A program made the position numbers and the translations under genes. Source: Craspedostauros australis (Eukaryota; Bacillariophyta; Bacillariophyceae; Mastogloiales; Achnanthaceae). From it: a stretch of DNA of 64,000 bases. The notes under the pieces were generated by a model, which saw only the letters and a list, made by a program, of their open reading frames with translations, was not told the DNA's origin and ran no database searches. Below are positions 33,401 to 42,859 of the stretch, piece after piece. Location of the stretch: NCBI GenBank assembly GCA_026770025.1, contig JAMXDE010000010.1, positions 62,001 to 126,000 of the forward strand. Direction: 5' to 3'. Within the stretch, counting starts at the first letter, position 1. Each line of letters opens with the position of its first letter.

Positions 33401-33725
33401 CTTGGAGCGGCTGGAGAGGATACACGGAGTTCCCCCAAATGGCCCCAATCAAGCTCACAACCATACCAGCGACGAGGAGTACTCAATCCAATCATCCAAG
33501 TCTGGAATGATGACTGGGACAACGGGAACAGGGACTACGAGCCCGCCGGGCGGCACGAACAATGGATACAACGAATGGATAGTCGATCCACCTGCCCAGC
33601 GCAGACCCTCCCTGTCTATGCCATCCATCATTTCCACAGTCCTCTCGTCAAAGATGAAGGCCGACTACTCCTCCGAATCCGAAAACGAGGAGGAACATGA
33701 TGACGGTGGTGTTGGCAGCCGGTAG
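30486..33725 (+). CDS. patatin-like triacylglycerol lipase (SDP1/Tgl3-5 type) with EF-hand and membrane helices
   Basis: Intronless, 1079 aa. The patatin domain (about 630-880) shows LCLSGGAMMG (oxyanion loop), GTSAGS with nucleophile Ser671, and YFDGSIETD with Asp816, the Ser-Asp dyad of patatin lipases. The preceding LRAARRKEDALLALAVLQQ region and the PNVTIASAVIASAAVPGFV block are typical of lipid-droplet TAG lipases (plant SDP1, yeast Tgl3/4/5). Upstream, DTNQDGHISPSE (242-253) is a complete EF-hand loop with acidic residues at positions 1, 5 and 12, so Ca2+ binding is likely. Two hydrophobic stretches (about 287-308 and 321-352) could anchor the protein. The N-terminus is a Gln/His/Asn-rich low-complexity leader; the C-terminus is disordered. 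Start: first ATG of the frame. Confidence 0.93.
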   Translation: MATEEPHATQSHLQEQQPRLHIHMREQQQELPQMQAAHCNHSKQSDPVVACAADLTTSSSQAMNAGMHPAAEKPPATTRAALNSGSASVPDHHELECSHAHSQAQTHDQTNDQTNDQTRNQAQAQAQAHEHVQPQTHEHAQNIGSEPTMNLETIYDVYKDELMPMIIASIPILCHRLMQDIAKYFQLANDRVVQFLLPTWTTPSQQPLQHFGSQLAEMMEKFPQNAQQRTAAASEFIVQYFDTNQDGHISPSELLNMTEIISLAQQPRQTFWMWFSREWPLMDWKVGVFLWRSFGGVLLVLCILSIIPGRLHSTSGKVMRWPILALTYFLIMVELGVYIIIRLGIYLAETVIATPRHRVLRSKMSKAKSYDSWYQFASALDVSQKRDAWQNSMKDNTSYRYNWSFVRQLIVDLRAARRKEDALLALAVLQQCTRKNVGGVMSEDLFSYTNTGEPKKIVRDFCSEVVKTLRWITEEAESLGGTTAESGMKAMDASAVKRYYERKLTSKVRGEQSKIWKSVVDWTTLPVHMESTDDLNSVGEHSTAWSTGANDATRRSSAMSNAQTRNTGAASADFAGGASTPKHGNTNAAANNNKNQAHTHEYGSDNAAGSKAPLPPLHRDHLIHFIKRARAAYGRTALCLSGGAMMGLYHFGHIMGLIETDCLPNIISGTSAGSVIGAMVCTRTDEEIRRDMIPEILGEKLKCFARNWPECIKSFVKTGAMFDVNEWLDMIRWFTCGDMTFEEAYKKTGRALCITLSSTTKKAPPLLLSYISAPNVTIASAVIASAAVPGFVQPVQLRYKDRDGSIKIKGGETYFDGSIETDIPINGLAEMMNCQFFIACQCNPHVVPFFFDSKGGVGRPNRWSSGDQEASWRGGFLLAALEMYLKNDMKAKFVFLNDLEAAVGFTSTMMTQEFVGSTTIVPQVRYSDYFKLFSDPNPADLHRYFQGGAVAAYRHASMIRLHYSIADALDACLERLERIHGVPPNGPNQAHNHTSDEEYSIQSSKSGMMTGTTGTGTTSPPGGTNNGYNEWIVDPPAQRRPSLSMPSIISTVLSSKMKADYSSESENEEEHDDGGVGSR

Positions 33726-34056
33726 ACAAGGGCCGGTGAGGTTGGCAAGGATACGAACTCGATTGCGCGACAACGTGCCAAGAGACTTTGGATTCACGGC
33801 ATGAGCGTACTGCTCTCGAGCAGTGCGTAGAAATACTTGAGCCGTTTGAACTGGAGCGCACATGCACAGCTCGTGCATGTACGCAGCCGCGAGAGTGCAT
33901 GAAGCAAAACTGCAACACGCTGAAATCAACATGCAGAAGTTTTCATGTCGTCATCCCTCCGCGTGCCGGAACGATACAGCGCACGCAAGTGCGCGGAGTA
34001 GAATAGTCAGATACATACAACGCCTGTAATATAAAACTAATACATAACATGCAGAT
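33726..34056. other. convergent 3' region
   Basis: The 331 nt between the lipase and RAD50 stop codons. AATATAAAACTAATACATAAC at 34028-34048 is AT-rich and may act in 3'-end formation of RAD50. No gene. Confidence 0.4.
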
Positions 34057-37000
34057 CTAAACGAGCTCATCCCAGTCGATTGCGTCGATCTTGGAATAGT
34101 ACTTGCCGTCCGCGCCCTCCTCTCTTCGGACCTGGAAGTACTTTTCGGGCATCGTGAATCCACTCTGCGATGCCAATTCCGTCTTCATCATGGCAACGAA
34201 ATCTTCGTCGTGAGTGATCATGATGAGCTGGAAGTTGCTTTGAGCAGACCGATCGGCGGTGATCTGCGCAAGCGCGATGGCCAGCCCACGCTTGTTGTTG
34301 AAGTCGAGGTTAACTGCGTCACAGTGTTACAGTGTCACAGTGTCACAGTGCGGCGTAGTGTCGTGTACAGGGAAGCACGTCCACGCATGGGATGGTTGAA
34401 TGAGTATTCGTGTTGTATCATTTCAAAGCACAATAACGATGGATGTAAGGAGTGCGAGAGATTTTGGTTGAGGAACCATTTCGCACAGTCTCAATCCGCA
34501 ACAAATTCGTAGCGCCGTCATCAGCAGACACAATAGCAGCAGAGCTGAAACAGGCGCTGGAAAAGATTCTGAATATGGTGTGTACTCACCTGTTGGTTCA
34601 TCCAACGCAATGCAACCGCAGTTGACGCAGAACGTCTCGGCAAGCGCCAACCGAATCACGATGCTCGCCAACACGCGCTGACCTGCACTGCAGCGACCTC
34701 GCATGTCCATCCTCGTGCTGCCCTTCGTCATGACGACGCGGTAGTTGTAGGATCTGGATGCCCTGGCGCCCGAGTCCTGTCCCGAGACCAGCTCGATCGT
34801 CGTGATGTCTTCACCTTTGTACGTCAGTCGCCACAAATCACGCTGAATAGTTTACGAGTGTATGTATATTCGCATTGCATGACATTGCATGGCATTGCAT
34901 TGGATATGGAGTGGGTGTTAGTTGATGGTGGTTGCAAATCAGCAAAGATACTTGTAGACATAGCTCCAGGCCCAGGCCTTGTCAATGGTCCCACCACGCC
35001 AGTACATCTGCTCATTGACACATCTGCGCATGACTTACAATGATCTGGTTGATCTCTGCGATCTTGATGCTGTGGAATTGTAGCAGAGCATGGTCGAGGG
35101 CGCTGTGGTACTTTTCGATGTCGCGGACCGCCATGAGAGTCGTTTCATGCTTGATCATTGAGACGCGGTATTCCTCCTCGACGTTTTTATACTCCGGTTG
35201 TTTCAATTTTCGCTACAAGATCAGCATCAACAGAGGTTCAGCAGATAGTGACAAGGACACCGATGGTATCAAGGAATGCAAAAAAGGTCAGTCAATGTTC
35301 AACGCAGATTCAGATGTGCCATCACGTGTCGCGAAGCACAACAACACAGCGACAACACACCGCAACTGCACATCGCGAGAGCAATCAAAGCCATTGCACT
35401 TAAAAAAAATACAATGCAATCCAATCATCTCCACCCCGTCGATTCTGCGCTCACCTTCAGACTCCTGATACTTTCAACGATTTCGGACCGCCGTCCCTCC
35501 AACCGAGCTTGAGATGCTGACAGCTTCTGCATCTTCTTGTCCAACTTGCCCAGATCCTCGGCGGCATTTTCATGCCCCTCTGACTGCGCCATTTCCTCTT
35601 CCAGTTTCTCGATCTCCGTCTCCATTTTTGCCGTCCGTTCGTTGTTCTTGATCATGCTGATGCTCTCCCGTAGGTTGGTCTTGTGCCGCTCTTCATCTTC
35701 GATCGCTTTGGAGAGACGCTCCAATTCCGGTTTGATTTTGTTGATGTCGACCTGCTTCTCCTTGCATTGTTCCTCCAATGCGGTGGACTTGGTGAACAAG
35801 TTTTCGAGCTCCTTGTCTTTTCCGGACATGGCGTAGACTTCGATGTCATCGGTGAGCTTCTTCAGTTCCTTGTAGTCGGAGAGGAAGCTGTTGTTCTTTC
35901 CAATCAGCTTCACTTCTTCTTCATCGGCCAGCGCTCGGAGTCTTTGATGAACAAACAGCAATTGCACCCGGAGCAAGTGCAGAACAGAAAATGATGGTTG
36001 CAAACAACAAGGATGGATGGATGGACGGTATGAGTCGCATAGCATCGATACGCGCAACGTTCAAACAGCAACTCTGTCACGATGAAAGCATTAATAGGCG
36101 CCCTGTGCTCGATGGGCCAAGTCTTTGGCGGAGTTCTTTCACTCGTGCGAGTGCAACGAACATCATCTGGACATGCTTGTGGTCAACTAATGCAACCGTG
36201 CCTCAACATGCATTCCATTTCCTTCCCGTTGTCTGCACTTACCGTTGCTTCTCGGTCTCCTTCGTGCGCTGTTTTTGCCTCAACGGCGCAATCTCACTCT
36301 GCAGCCTACTTTCTTCTTTCGAGCACCTCGTGATCGTTTCGTTGAGGACTGCCTTGCGTTCCGTCATCGTGCGTTCATCCGCGAATTTGGCCTCCTTGTC
36401 TCGCGCCAGCTGTTCCAATTTCGTTGCTGAGTTGGCCAAGTTGGCAAGCCGGGTGTTGAGTTGCGTCATTTCCTTGTTCAATCGGTTGATCTATCGAAAC
36501 ATGATGAAAATAGCAGAGTGGAAGCGCAGCAACACACACGTGCGTAGACAAGTTTGAGGCATCGTGGTGAATGAGGTGTGGCAGGGGGCGGCGTGGGACG
36601 GTGAGCGTGAGGCCTGCAAGAAGCTTCAGACGCAACAGCACAGCAGCGGAGAGGAGAGAAACAATGACATCTCCTCCATTACAACCATCACTTTTGAACT
36701 CACCTGCGTAGCATGGAGCTCCTTTTCGTCGAGCTTGGTTTGCATCTGCCTTTCAACCGTGGCCAAGTCCCGCCCGGATGGATCTGAGCTCATGGTGAGG
36801 AGATCCTCTTGCTTGTGCTTCACCTGCATACGCTTCTCTGCGATGCGACCTGCCGCTTCCGACCATCTGCGCGCCGAATCCAACAGATCCCGGGCTTCCG
36901 TCGCCTCGCTTTCGGAGTCTTTGTGCTGGGCCTTGAGCTCCTTCAATTCGCGGTTCTTCTCCGCCAGGTCCTTCTCCATCTCCTCCATATTCTTCTCGAT

Positions 37001-39993
37001 GTCCCGGATTTCGTTCACTGTTCGCTTGTATTCGTGGATGGCGTTCAGGTTTGGAGACAGGCTGGACTGCCATTTCTTGTACTTGGGCAGCGCTGAGGTC
37101 GTTTGCTCGTCGCCCTTGATCAGCGGAGACTCGGCTGCCATGAGGACGTCCATCTGCTGCACGAATTGGCGCACTTGATCTTCCGTGTCCATATCCCTGG
37201 CGCAGCACGGGCATTGCAAGCAGTCACGTCCGATGGCGTTGGTCTTGCTCAGCCTCTTAAGCCGTTTGATGATGCGCTTCACGGTCTCTGGTCCAATGCC
37301 TTCCATCGATTCGCTGTCCAGCTGTTGAATGCGCTTTGTGATGTACGCCATCAGCTCATCCGGCTTCGTTTCGTCCACGTGCGGGCTGGAAATACCGAGG
37401 CTCTTCTCCATCTGCTTCATCTTCGCGACGATCTGTCGCACTGTCGCCACGCCGCCATTCTCCAGCTGCACCATGCGAGTTCGCTTCGCGGAGAGATTAT
37501 GCTTGTTGTGCGTGACGAATGCATTCTTCTCAGAAACGATGCGGACGAGACGGGAAACCTCGTCATTGGCCTTCGAAGCATCCATGTTCAGTGCTTCCCA
37601 CTTTGACGACACGGCGTCCACCAATTTGTCAATGATCGTGCTGAGCTTGTCACCATTCGCATCATCGTCCAATCCTGGCAATTCGGAAGGGACCGCTATG
37701 TTGAATCGTTTCAGCGAGGCGTCCTGTTCTGTGATGATCTCATCAAGCGTGTCGAGATCTTTCACGCTTTGCTCCTTCAACACTGCGACGGCATTCTGCG
37801 CCTCGGCGGAATGGCGCAAATCCTTCAAAGCGATCTGGTCATCCTCGATCTCGCCCTTCAGTCGATGAATCTTGTCTTCGGCGCTGCGAATTTCCGTCGG
37901 GATCTGGATGCGGCGTGGGTCGTTGTTCGCGGCATCTCTGTCCTTGGCGTGCTGGACCGCCTTTCGTTTGGCATCTTCGACGTCCGCTTTGCGGAGACGC
38001 GACTTGGTGGAGAGCTGCTGGGATATCTTCTGCAGCTCCTTGCGGGCGTCGCTCTGCTCCTTGTGCACCTTCGCCCTTTCGCTCTCGATCGAACGTTGGC
38101 GTCCCTGCAGATCCGCCAGCAAGTTCTGCAGCTGGTCCTCCTGCTGCTGGTACTTGCTCTTGTGAGACATCAGCTCGTCCTGGAACTCGTCGTTCTTCTT
38201 GTCCATGGCACGGAAGAATTCTCGCATGTCATCTTCGTTGATCTCCAAAAGCGGTTCGTCCGTGGGAGCATCGACCTGCGATGCGTCTGCCGCGAACGAC
38301 GCGGAAGCGAATGAGGACATCTGCGTTTGCGACAGCTGTGTCTGCGAGAGCTGGGAAAGCGCCGATTCCAGGTTGTACTTCTGACCCAGCTCCACCATCT
38401 TCTCGTATCGGTGACGCAGCTTGGCGTCATGGCTCGACTTCTCGGCTTTGAGCCGTCCCGTGTGCTCTCGCAAATTCGTCTGCTCACGTCGGAATGCTTC
38501 CACCTGCTTTGTTCTGTGCTGAATTTCGTCCTCGAATTCCTTCTTCTTGTCGAGCTGGTCCGTCATTTGCTGACCGAAGTCGCGCAGCATCTCGTTCAGC
38601 TCGACTACCGTATGCGACTTCGACAAGTCCTCCTGGATCATCTCTCTTTGCTTAGCGACGACGGATTGCAAATTTCCCAGCTCGTTTTTGCGCTGCACGA
38701 TGATGAGGCGCGACTCCTCCGCCGTTTCCAACTCCTTCAGGATCTCTTCGCGCTCCTCGCTCATGTCTTTCAATCCTTGCTTGGCGGCGTCCATCTTGTC
38801 CTGCAGCTCCTCGATCTGATCGGCGTATTTCTCGATCTCCTGTCGAAACCCTCTGGCTGCGTGTCTGTGGGAGGTGAAGCTGGCGACGTCCGCTTTCAAA
38901 TCTTTGGCTTGCGATGTATATTGCTTCTTCTGTTTGGAAAATACTTCAAGAGCCTTCGAGTATCGCGTGGAATCGAATATGTCATCGAACCGCTTCTTCA
39001 ACACTGCGCCTTCCTGCAATGGCCAAGACGCGTCCTCCTGATGGCAGAAGATCACGTGTTCCAGAATCGGCTTCGAAACGCCGAGCAACGTCGGGATGAT
39101 ACTGTCCAGCTCGGTGCATTTGTGGCTGAGTGCTTGCCTATTGCCTTGCTCGTCGGTCGTTCGCACCACACCATCCAGCTGTTTGAATGTCATCTTCGTC
39201 TTCTTCTGGCTGACCTCCATGGAACGCACAACCACCATCGGCTTGCCTGCCTTGTTGGTGATGCGCAGCTTGATGTTGGCCTTGACATCGCTGTGGCCGA
39301 TCGATTTGGGATCATGGACGAATGCCTGACCTGATCTGTTGCCGGGTGGCAAGGCGCCGCAAACTGCGAACTTGAGACTTTCGATGATGGTCGTTTCTGT
39401 CTCATGATGCGTGGCACGAGTTCGTACCAATATGCATGTGCATGATGTTGGGATGTGTGTTGCAGTTTGACAACATGGATGAACGGAATACATTGCAAAC
39501 AGTATGGTGAGAGAGGATTGTCCACAACGCAATCCGAACAAGGCGCGTGATGCGATTCATGAGCGCGCAGGTGGACAAGCAGGACATCATTTTCGTCACT
39601 TACTTCCACATCCATTCGCACCAACGATGATCGTGCAAGGGAAGTAGAATTCAACCACCTTCAGCGTGGAGTTGCGTGGCGAGATGGTGAAAGAGAGAAG
39701 GAAAAACAGAGGGAAGCATGGAGGCAAGCAAGAAGGGATACGAGCGATGTGAGGGAGGGATTCATGAAACCATGACACACAATCATCATCATTATCATCA
39801 TCGTCAATTTTGGATCAACAGACAGGACAAAAATGAACCACGAGTAGCATCACCACCATAGATTGGAGCGCTGCCCAACTCCGCCAGCTCCTCATCCACC
39901 ACAAAATCCATTCGACTTGACACTGACCTGCTCCTTGTCATCAGGACTGAACGACCTCACTCCACGAACGGAGAGCTTGTTGATTGACGCCAT
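34057..39993 (-). CDS. RAD50: DNA double-strand break repair ATPase RAD50, eight exons
   Basis: Exons 39993-39928, 39658-39604, 39396-36704, 36490-36243, 35941-35455, 35212-35039, 34842-34590 and 34313-34057 stay in frame at all seven junctions and give 1410 aa (human 1312). RAD50 is the SMC-like ATPase of the MRE11-RAD50-NBS1 complex that tethers and processes broken ends. Visible: Walker A GANGCGKTT (residues 35-43; the Lys41 codon is split by intron 2), [16 protein letters not shown] (Q-loop), two long coiled coils around the zinc hook CPCC (Cys769/Cys772), the signature [20 protein letters not shown], Walker [10 protein letters not shown] and the final THDEDF H-loop. Nothing is missing, so the protein should be functional. 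Exon 3 alone codes 898 residues. Confidence 0.97.
34319..34350. repeat. 8-bp CAGTGTCA tandem repeat in RAD50 intron 7
   Basis: About four copies of ACAGTGTC/ACAGTGTT sit within about 40 nt of the intron 7 acceptor; on the sense strand they provide repeated CTGTGAC/CTGTAAC branch-point-like sites. Confidence 0.75.
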
Positions 39994-40458
39994 GGTCACT
40001 CAAGTCTCCAACTGTATTATATCGAAATGTATTCCGAAACAGCAGTGTGGCGATGAACGACTTCCTCTTGCTTTGTCTCACACGAGCTGTTCTATGACAA
40101 GAAGTGACGCAAACGGTGATGTGTGTGTTTGTGTGACTTTGGTTTGGGGTTTTGTCCTTCTGCTCTCCCTCGTTGTTGCTTCCATCCTTCTCGATTCCAC
40201 ACGGCGGAGGCAACAAATCTTGCCATGACAGCAAATCCAACACGACAAGAGGTGGCATGAAATTCTGGACAACGCAAAGGTGATCTTTGACTCCATTGAC
40301 TCGAATCAGCGTAGATAGCAATGCGCCAAACTAGAGACAGTGATCTGCTTTCCAACCCATACGTCCATACTTGTTGTGCGAGGTTCCACAAAATAGGACT
40401 GCTTCTCCAGACTTTTGAAATCCCTGTTAATATTCCTACAGCGATTCCACTAACTCCT
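39994..40458. other. RAD50 upstream region, no gene
   Basis: The 465 nt between the RAD50 start and the CDIN1-like stop (both minus). It must hold the RAD50 promoter and the CDIN1 3' UTR. No motif that I would defend. Confidence 0.4.
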
Positions 40459-42381
40459 TCAAGGATTTGCAGCGACTTTTCGCTGCAACCATGACGTCGC
40501 AATGTCGTTGATGGATCGCCGTGTCCGTATCTCCCCACTCGGTACCATGAATTCGAGCGGCAGATCCCAACCCAGTATTATGACATCCTTGCTTGCGCGT
40601 TCTTTCTGCCGTGCCTCGTGATTCCAACGATGCGATGAGCGAGCGTCGTGAGTGTTTCTGACTTGATGTCTGTTCGGATAACTTGCATTTCCTCCATTTT
40701 GTTGCAAGCGTTCGTGATGCGTTTGTGTCGCAGATTCTACCTTTGCTTCTGATCCTTCTTCCTGCGCAACCGATGGATTCGTGACAGAGGGCTGCGTTGA
40801 TGAAGTTAGTGATGCGGCTGACCCTGCCGGTCTCGAGTGATGGTTGTTCGTTTGCGATTGCGAGTGCCACGACGCGTTGTCGGCCACAGCAGCAGCAGCA
40901 GCAGCAGCAGCAACAGCAACAGCATCAGTAGTAGAAGAAGAAGTTAGTCGTTCCAACGGTGCGTGCCCGAACCAATACAGTATTAAACCTGGTCCAAATC
41001 GATGCACGTAACTTTCAGCCTGTGGTACAACGTCCGTAAGGTGGGTTCCAACATCTCCGAACATTGCCTGTCGAATCGAGTGCATTTGAGTCATTTGCAT
41101 GAATGAAGGCGTGATGTGTGAGTTGGGTGTGGAGTATGAGTACAAGCAGAAGCAATGCGGACAGTGCGAAAGCACAACGCAATACGCTGCGACCAAGGAA
41201 TCAGGTTCCGTTGCTTCACTGCTCCACTTTTTGACTCAAAGTGCAAGATCGTATTGTTTTGTGAATGGACGTACCTTGGAATCGATCCACGACACCAGCT
41301 TCCATTCTCCAACCTGTGCTTCTTCCGATGATCGCTGCATACTAGCTTTGCTCAGACCTCTCCGCTGATCTTCTCGCTGATCTTGGTTGCCCGATATCGT
41401 GCGAGAGCTGTTCGATCGCGAGATGGGCGCACCGACACGAATTGCGATAGGGACCTTCAGTACAACGTCGGGCGTTCGCGAGGTGCCGCGCTCCCGCAGG
41501 TCTGTCTCTGTCTCGAACGGTAAGTTCATCTCTGCCAACTTTTGCTCCAACACCACTTCGTACTCGATGCCAACCATGTGGCGCTGCCGGTCATGGCGCG
41601 GACCGTACATGGGATCCATGTCGATGGCGAACTGCACTTCAAGTGCCAAACGCGAAACGTCATCGATCCTGCCCTTCCACTTCGTACTACTCGTATCACC
41701 ACCCGGTTCTTTCAATTGTTGCACAATCCCTGAGTGATGATCTTCCGATGATCTGTACTGCGGCAGCAGGACGTCGTCGGTGGTGCCAAGCACATCGATG
41801 GGGTTTCTCATTGCAGCCGTGATTGCCTTTTTGCCACCAGAGAGGCTCGTCACGTGTTCGACGACATATCGGCATAGCAAGTAGGGTGGGAAGTTGATGG
41901 ACTTTGCGAGCTCATGCAGGGATGTTCCCGATTGGTACTCGCCAACGATTGCTTGGTACACGTTCGTCTGAGGAGTAGACGTTGGTTTCTGTCCAACTTG
42001 TTCATTTCGTGTGTCTTGAAATCCCTGCTTGGTGTTTCCGAAGCCACGTTGCGCAATAGCCCCGCTGCTGTTGGATGTTGCAGCCCACGAGATCCCACCT
42101 CTCACCTTCGGCGCGGTGATCTTGACGTGATGAACGTGAATATTGCGCAATAGCGACAGCAGTGACTGATGGTGGATGCCCAGCTTCATCGAAGCGTCAT
42201 TGATTTCGCACTCGAACAAATGACGATCGAAGAGAAAGTCCGCACCCTCCCGAATCCGATCCCGACACCATGCTTCGGCGCGATCGTACTCCCCGCATGC
42301 CAATGGAGCTTCCGACGTGCACCGAGGATGCTGGAGCAGGAACTGTGCGTCCGCGTCTCCATGGAAGTTCCAATCCGCCAT
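40459..42381 (-). CDS. CDIN1: CDIN1-like (C15orf41) PD-(D/E)XK nuclease, two exons
   Basis: Exons 42381-41275 and 41067-40459 (donor GTACGT) give 571 aa; the junction restores SWIDSK/AMFGD. In animals CDIN1 partners codanin-1 and is linked to congenital dyserythropoietic anaemia; the family is predicted to be a restriction-like nuclease. Visible: a helix-turn-helix-like region (VYQAIVGEYQSGTSLHELAK), then GIEYEVVLEQKL, RTPDVVLKVPIAI (Asp305) and WIDSK (Asp367, Lys369), the E...PD...(D/E)xK catalytic set, then SYVHRFGPGLILYWFGH. The family's end VIILGWDLPLEFMV is displaced by a poly-Ala/Ser/Gln insert of about 130 residues, and another insert lies between TPD and DSK. Human CDIN1 is 281 aa, so this is twice as long. 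Family call good, nuclease activity inferred. Confidence 0.88.
40893..40931 (-). repeat. GCT/GCA-type triplet repeat coding poly-alanine
   Basis: A CAG/CAA triplet run on the plus strand codes about ten alanines and valines on the sense strand of the CDIN1-like gene. Confidence 0.8.
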
Positions 42382-42859
42382 GGTGCAGTCTCAATTGATG
42401 AGGGATGCGTACAATCGTACTCGCAGTAGTTGGTACCACCGTCATCCACTTTTGTGGCGCCAGTTTGTCATGTTGCGTTTTTGGAGGGAGATGGAAATGT
42501 GCGTCTCACTCGGTTGAGTCGAACAGTCTGAATCATCTCATCATACTAGACAGTCTTCCTATCTAGAGAGAGCGCAAGATGTCGCGACGAAGCCATCAAC
42601 CGCCCGAGTACAGGTACGAGCCGTGATTACCAAAGTCATGAACAGCTATTTGGCGTCACCACAATCTTCCGCTCAGATCATGATCGTTGCCTTCCGTACT
42701 ATTTGTCAGGGAGGCTATACTTCTCATCTTACGAGTACTGGGAAACCTAGTATACGAGTGGTGCACGATCTGTGGTAACGCAACCTAATGTTTCGCCTCC
42801 GACACTACAGGTCGACTCCACATGGAGTAGTGTGCGAGTGCCATGGAACAACGCATCCG
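42382..42859. other. CDIN1 upstream region and 3' side of the next gene
   Basis: 478 nt without a gene. It contains an exact TACGAGTA copy (42730-42737) and TATACGAGTG (42751-42760), 350-370 nt from the CDIN1 start, and GTACTCGC at 42417-42424, about 40 nt from it. Confidence 0.4.
42730..42737 (+). promoter_or_regulatory. TACGAGTA element between CDIN1 and the helical-duplication gene
   Basis: Exact copy of the recurrent 8-mer, with a second imperfect copy 20 nt downstream. Confidence 0.25.
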
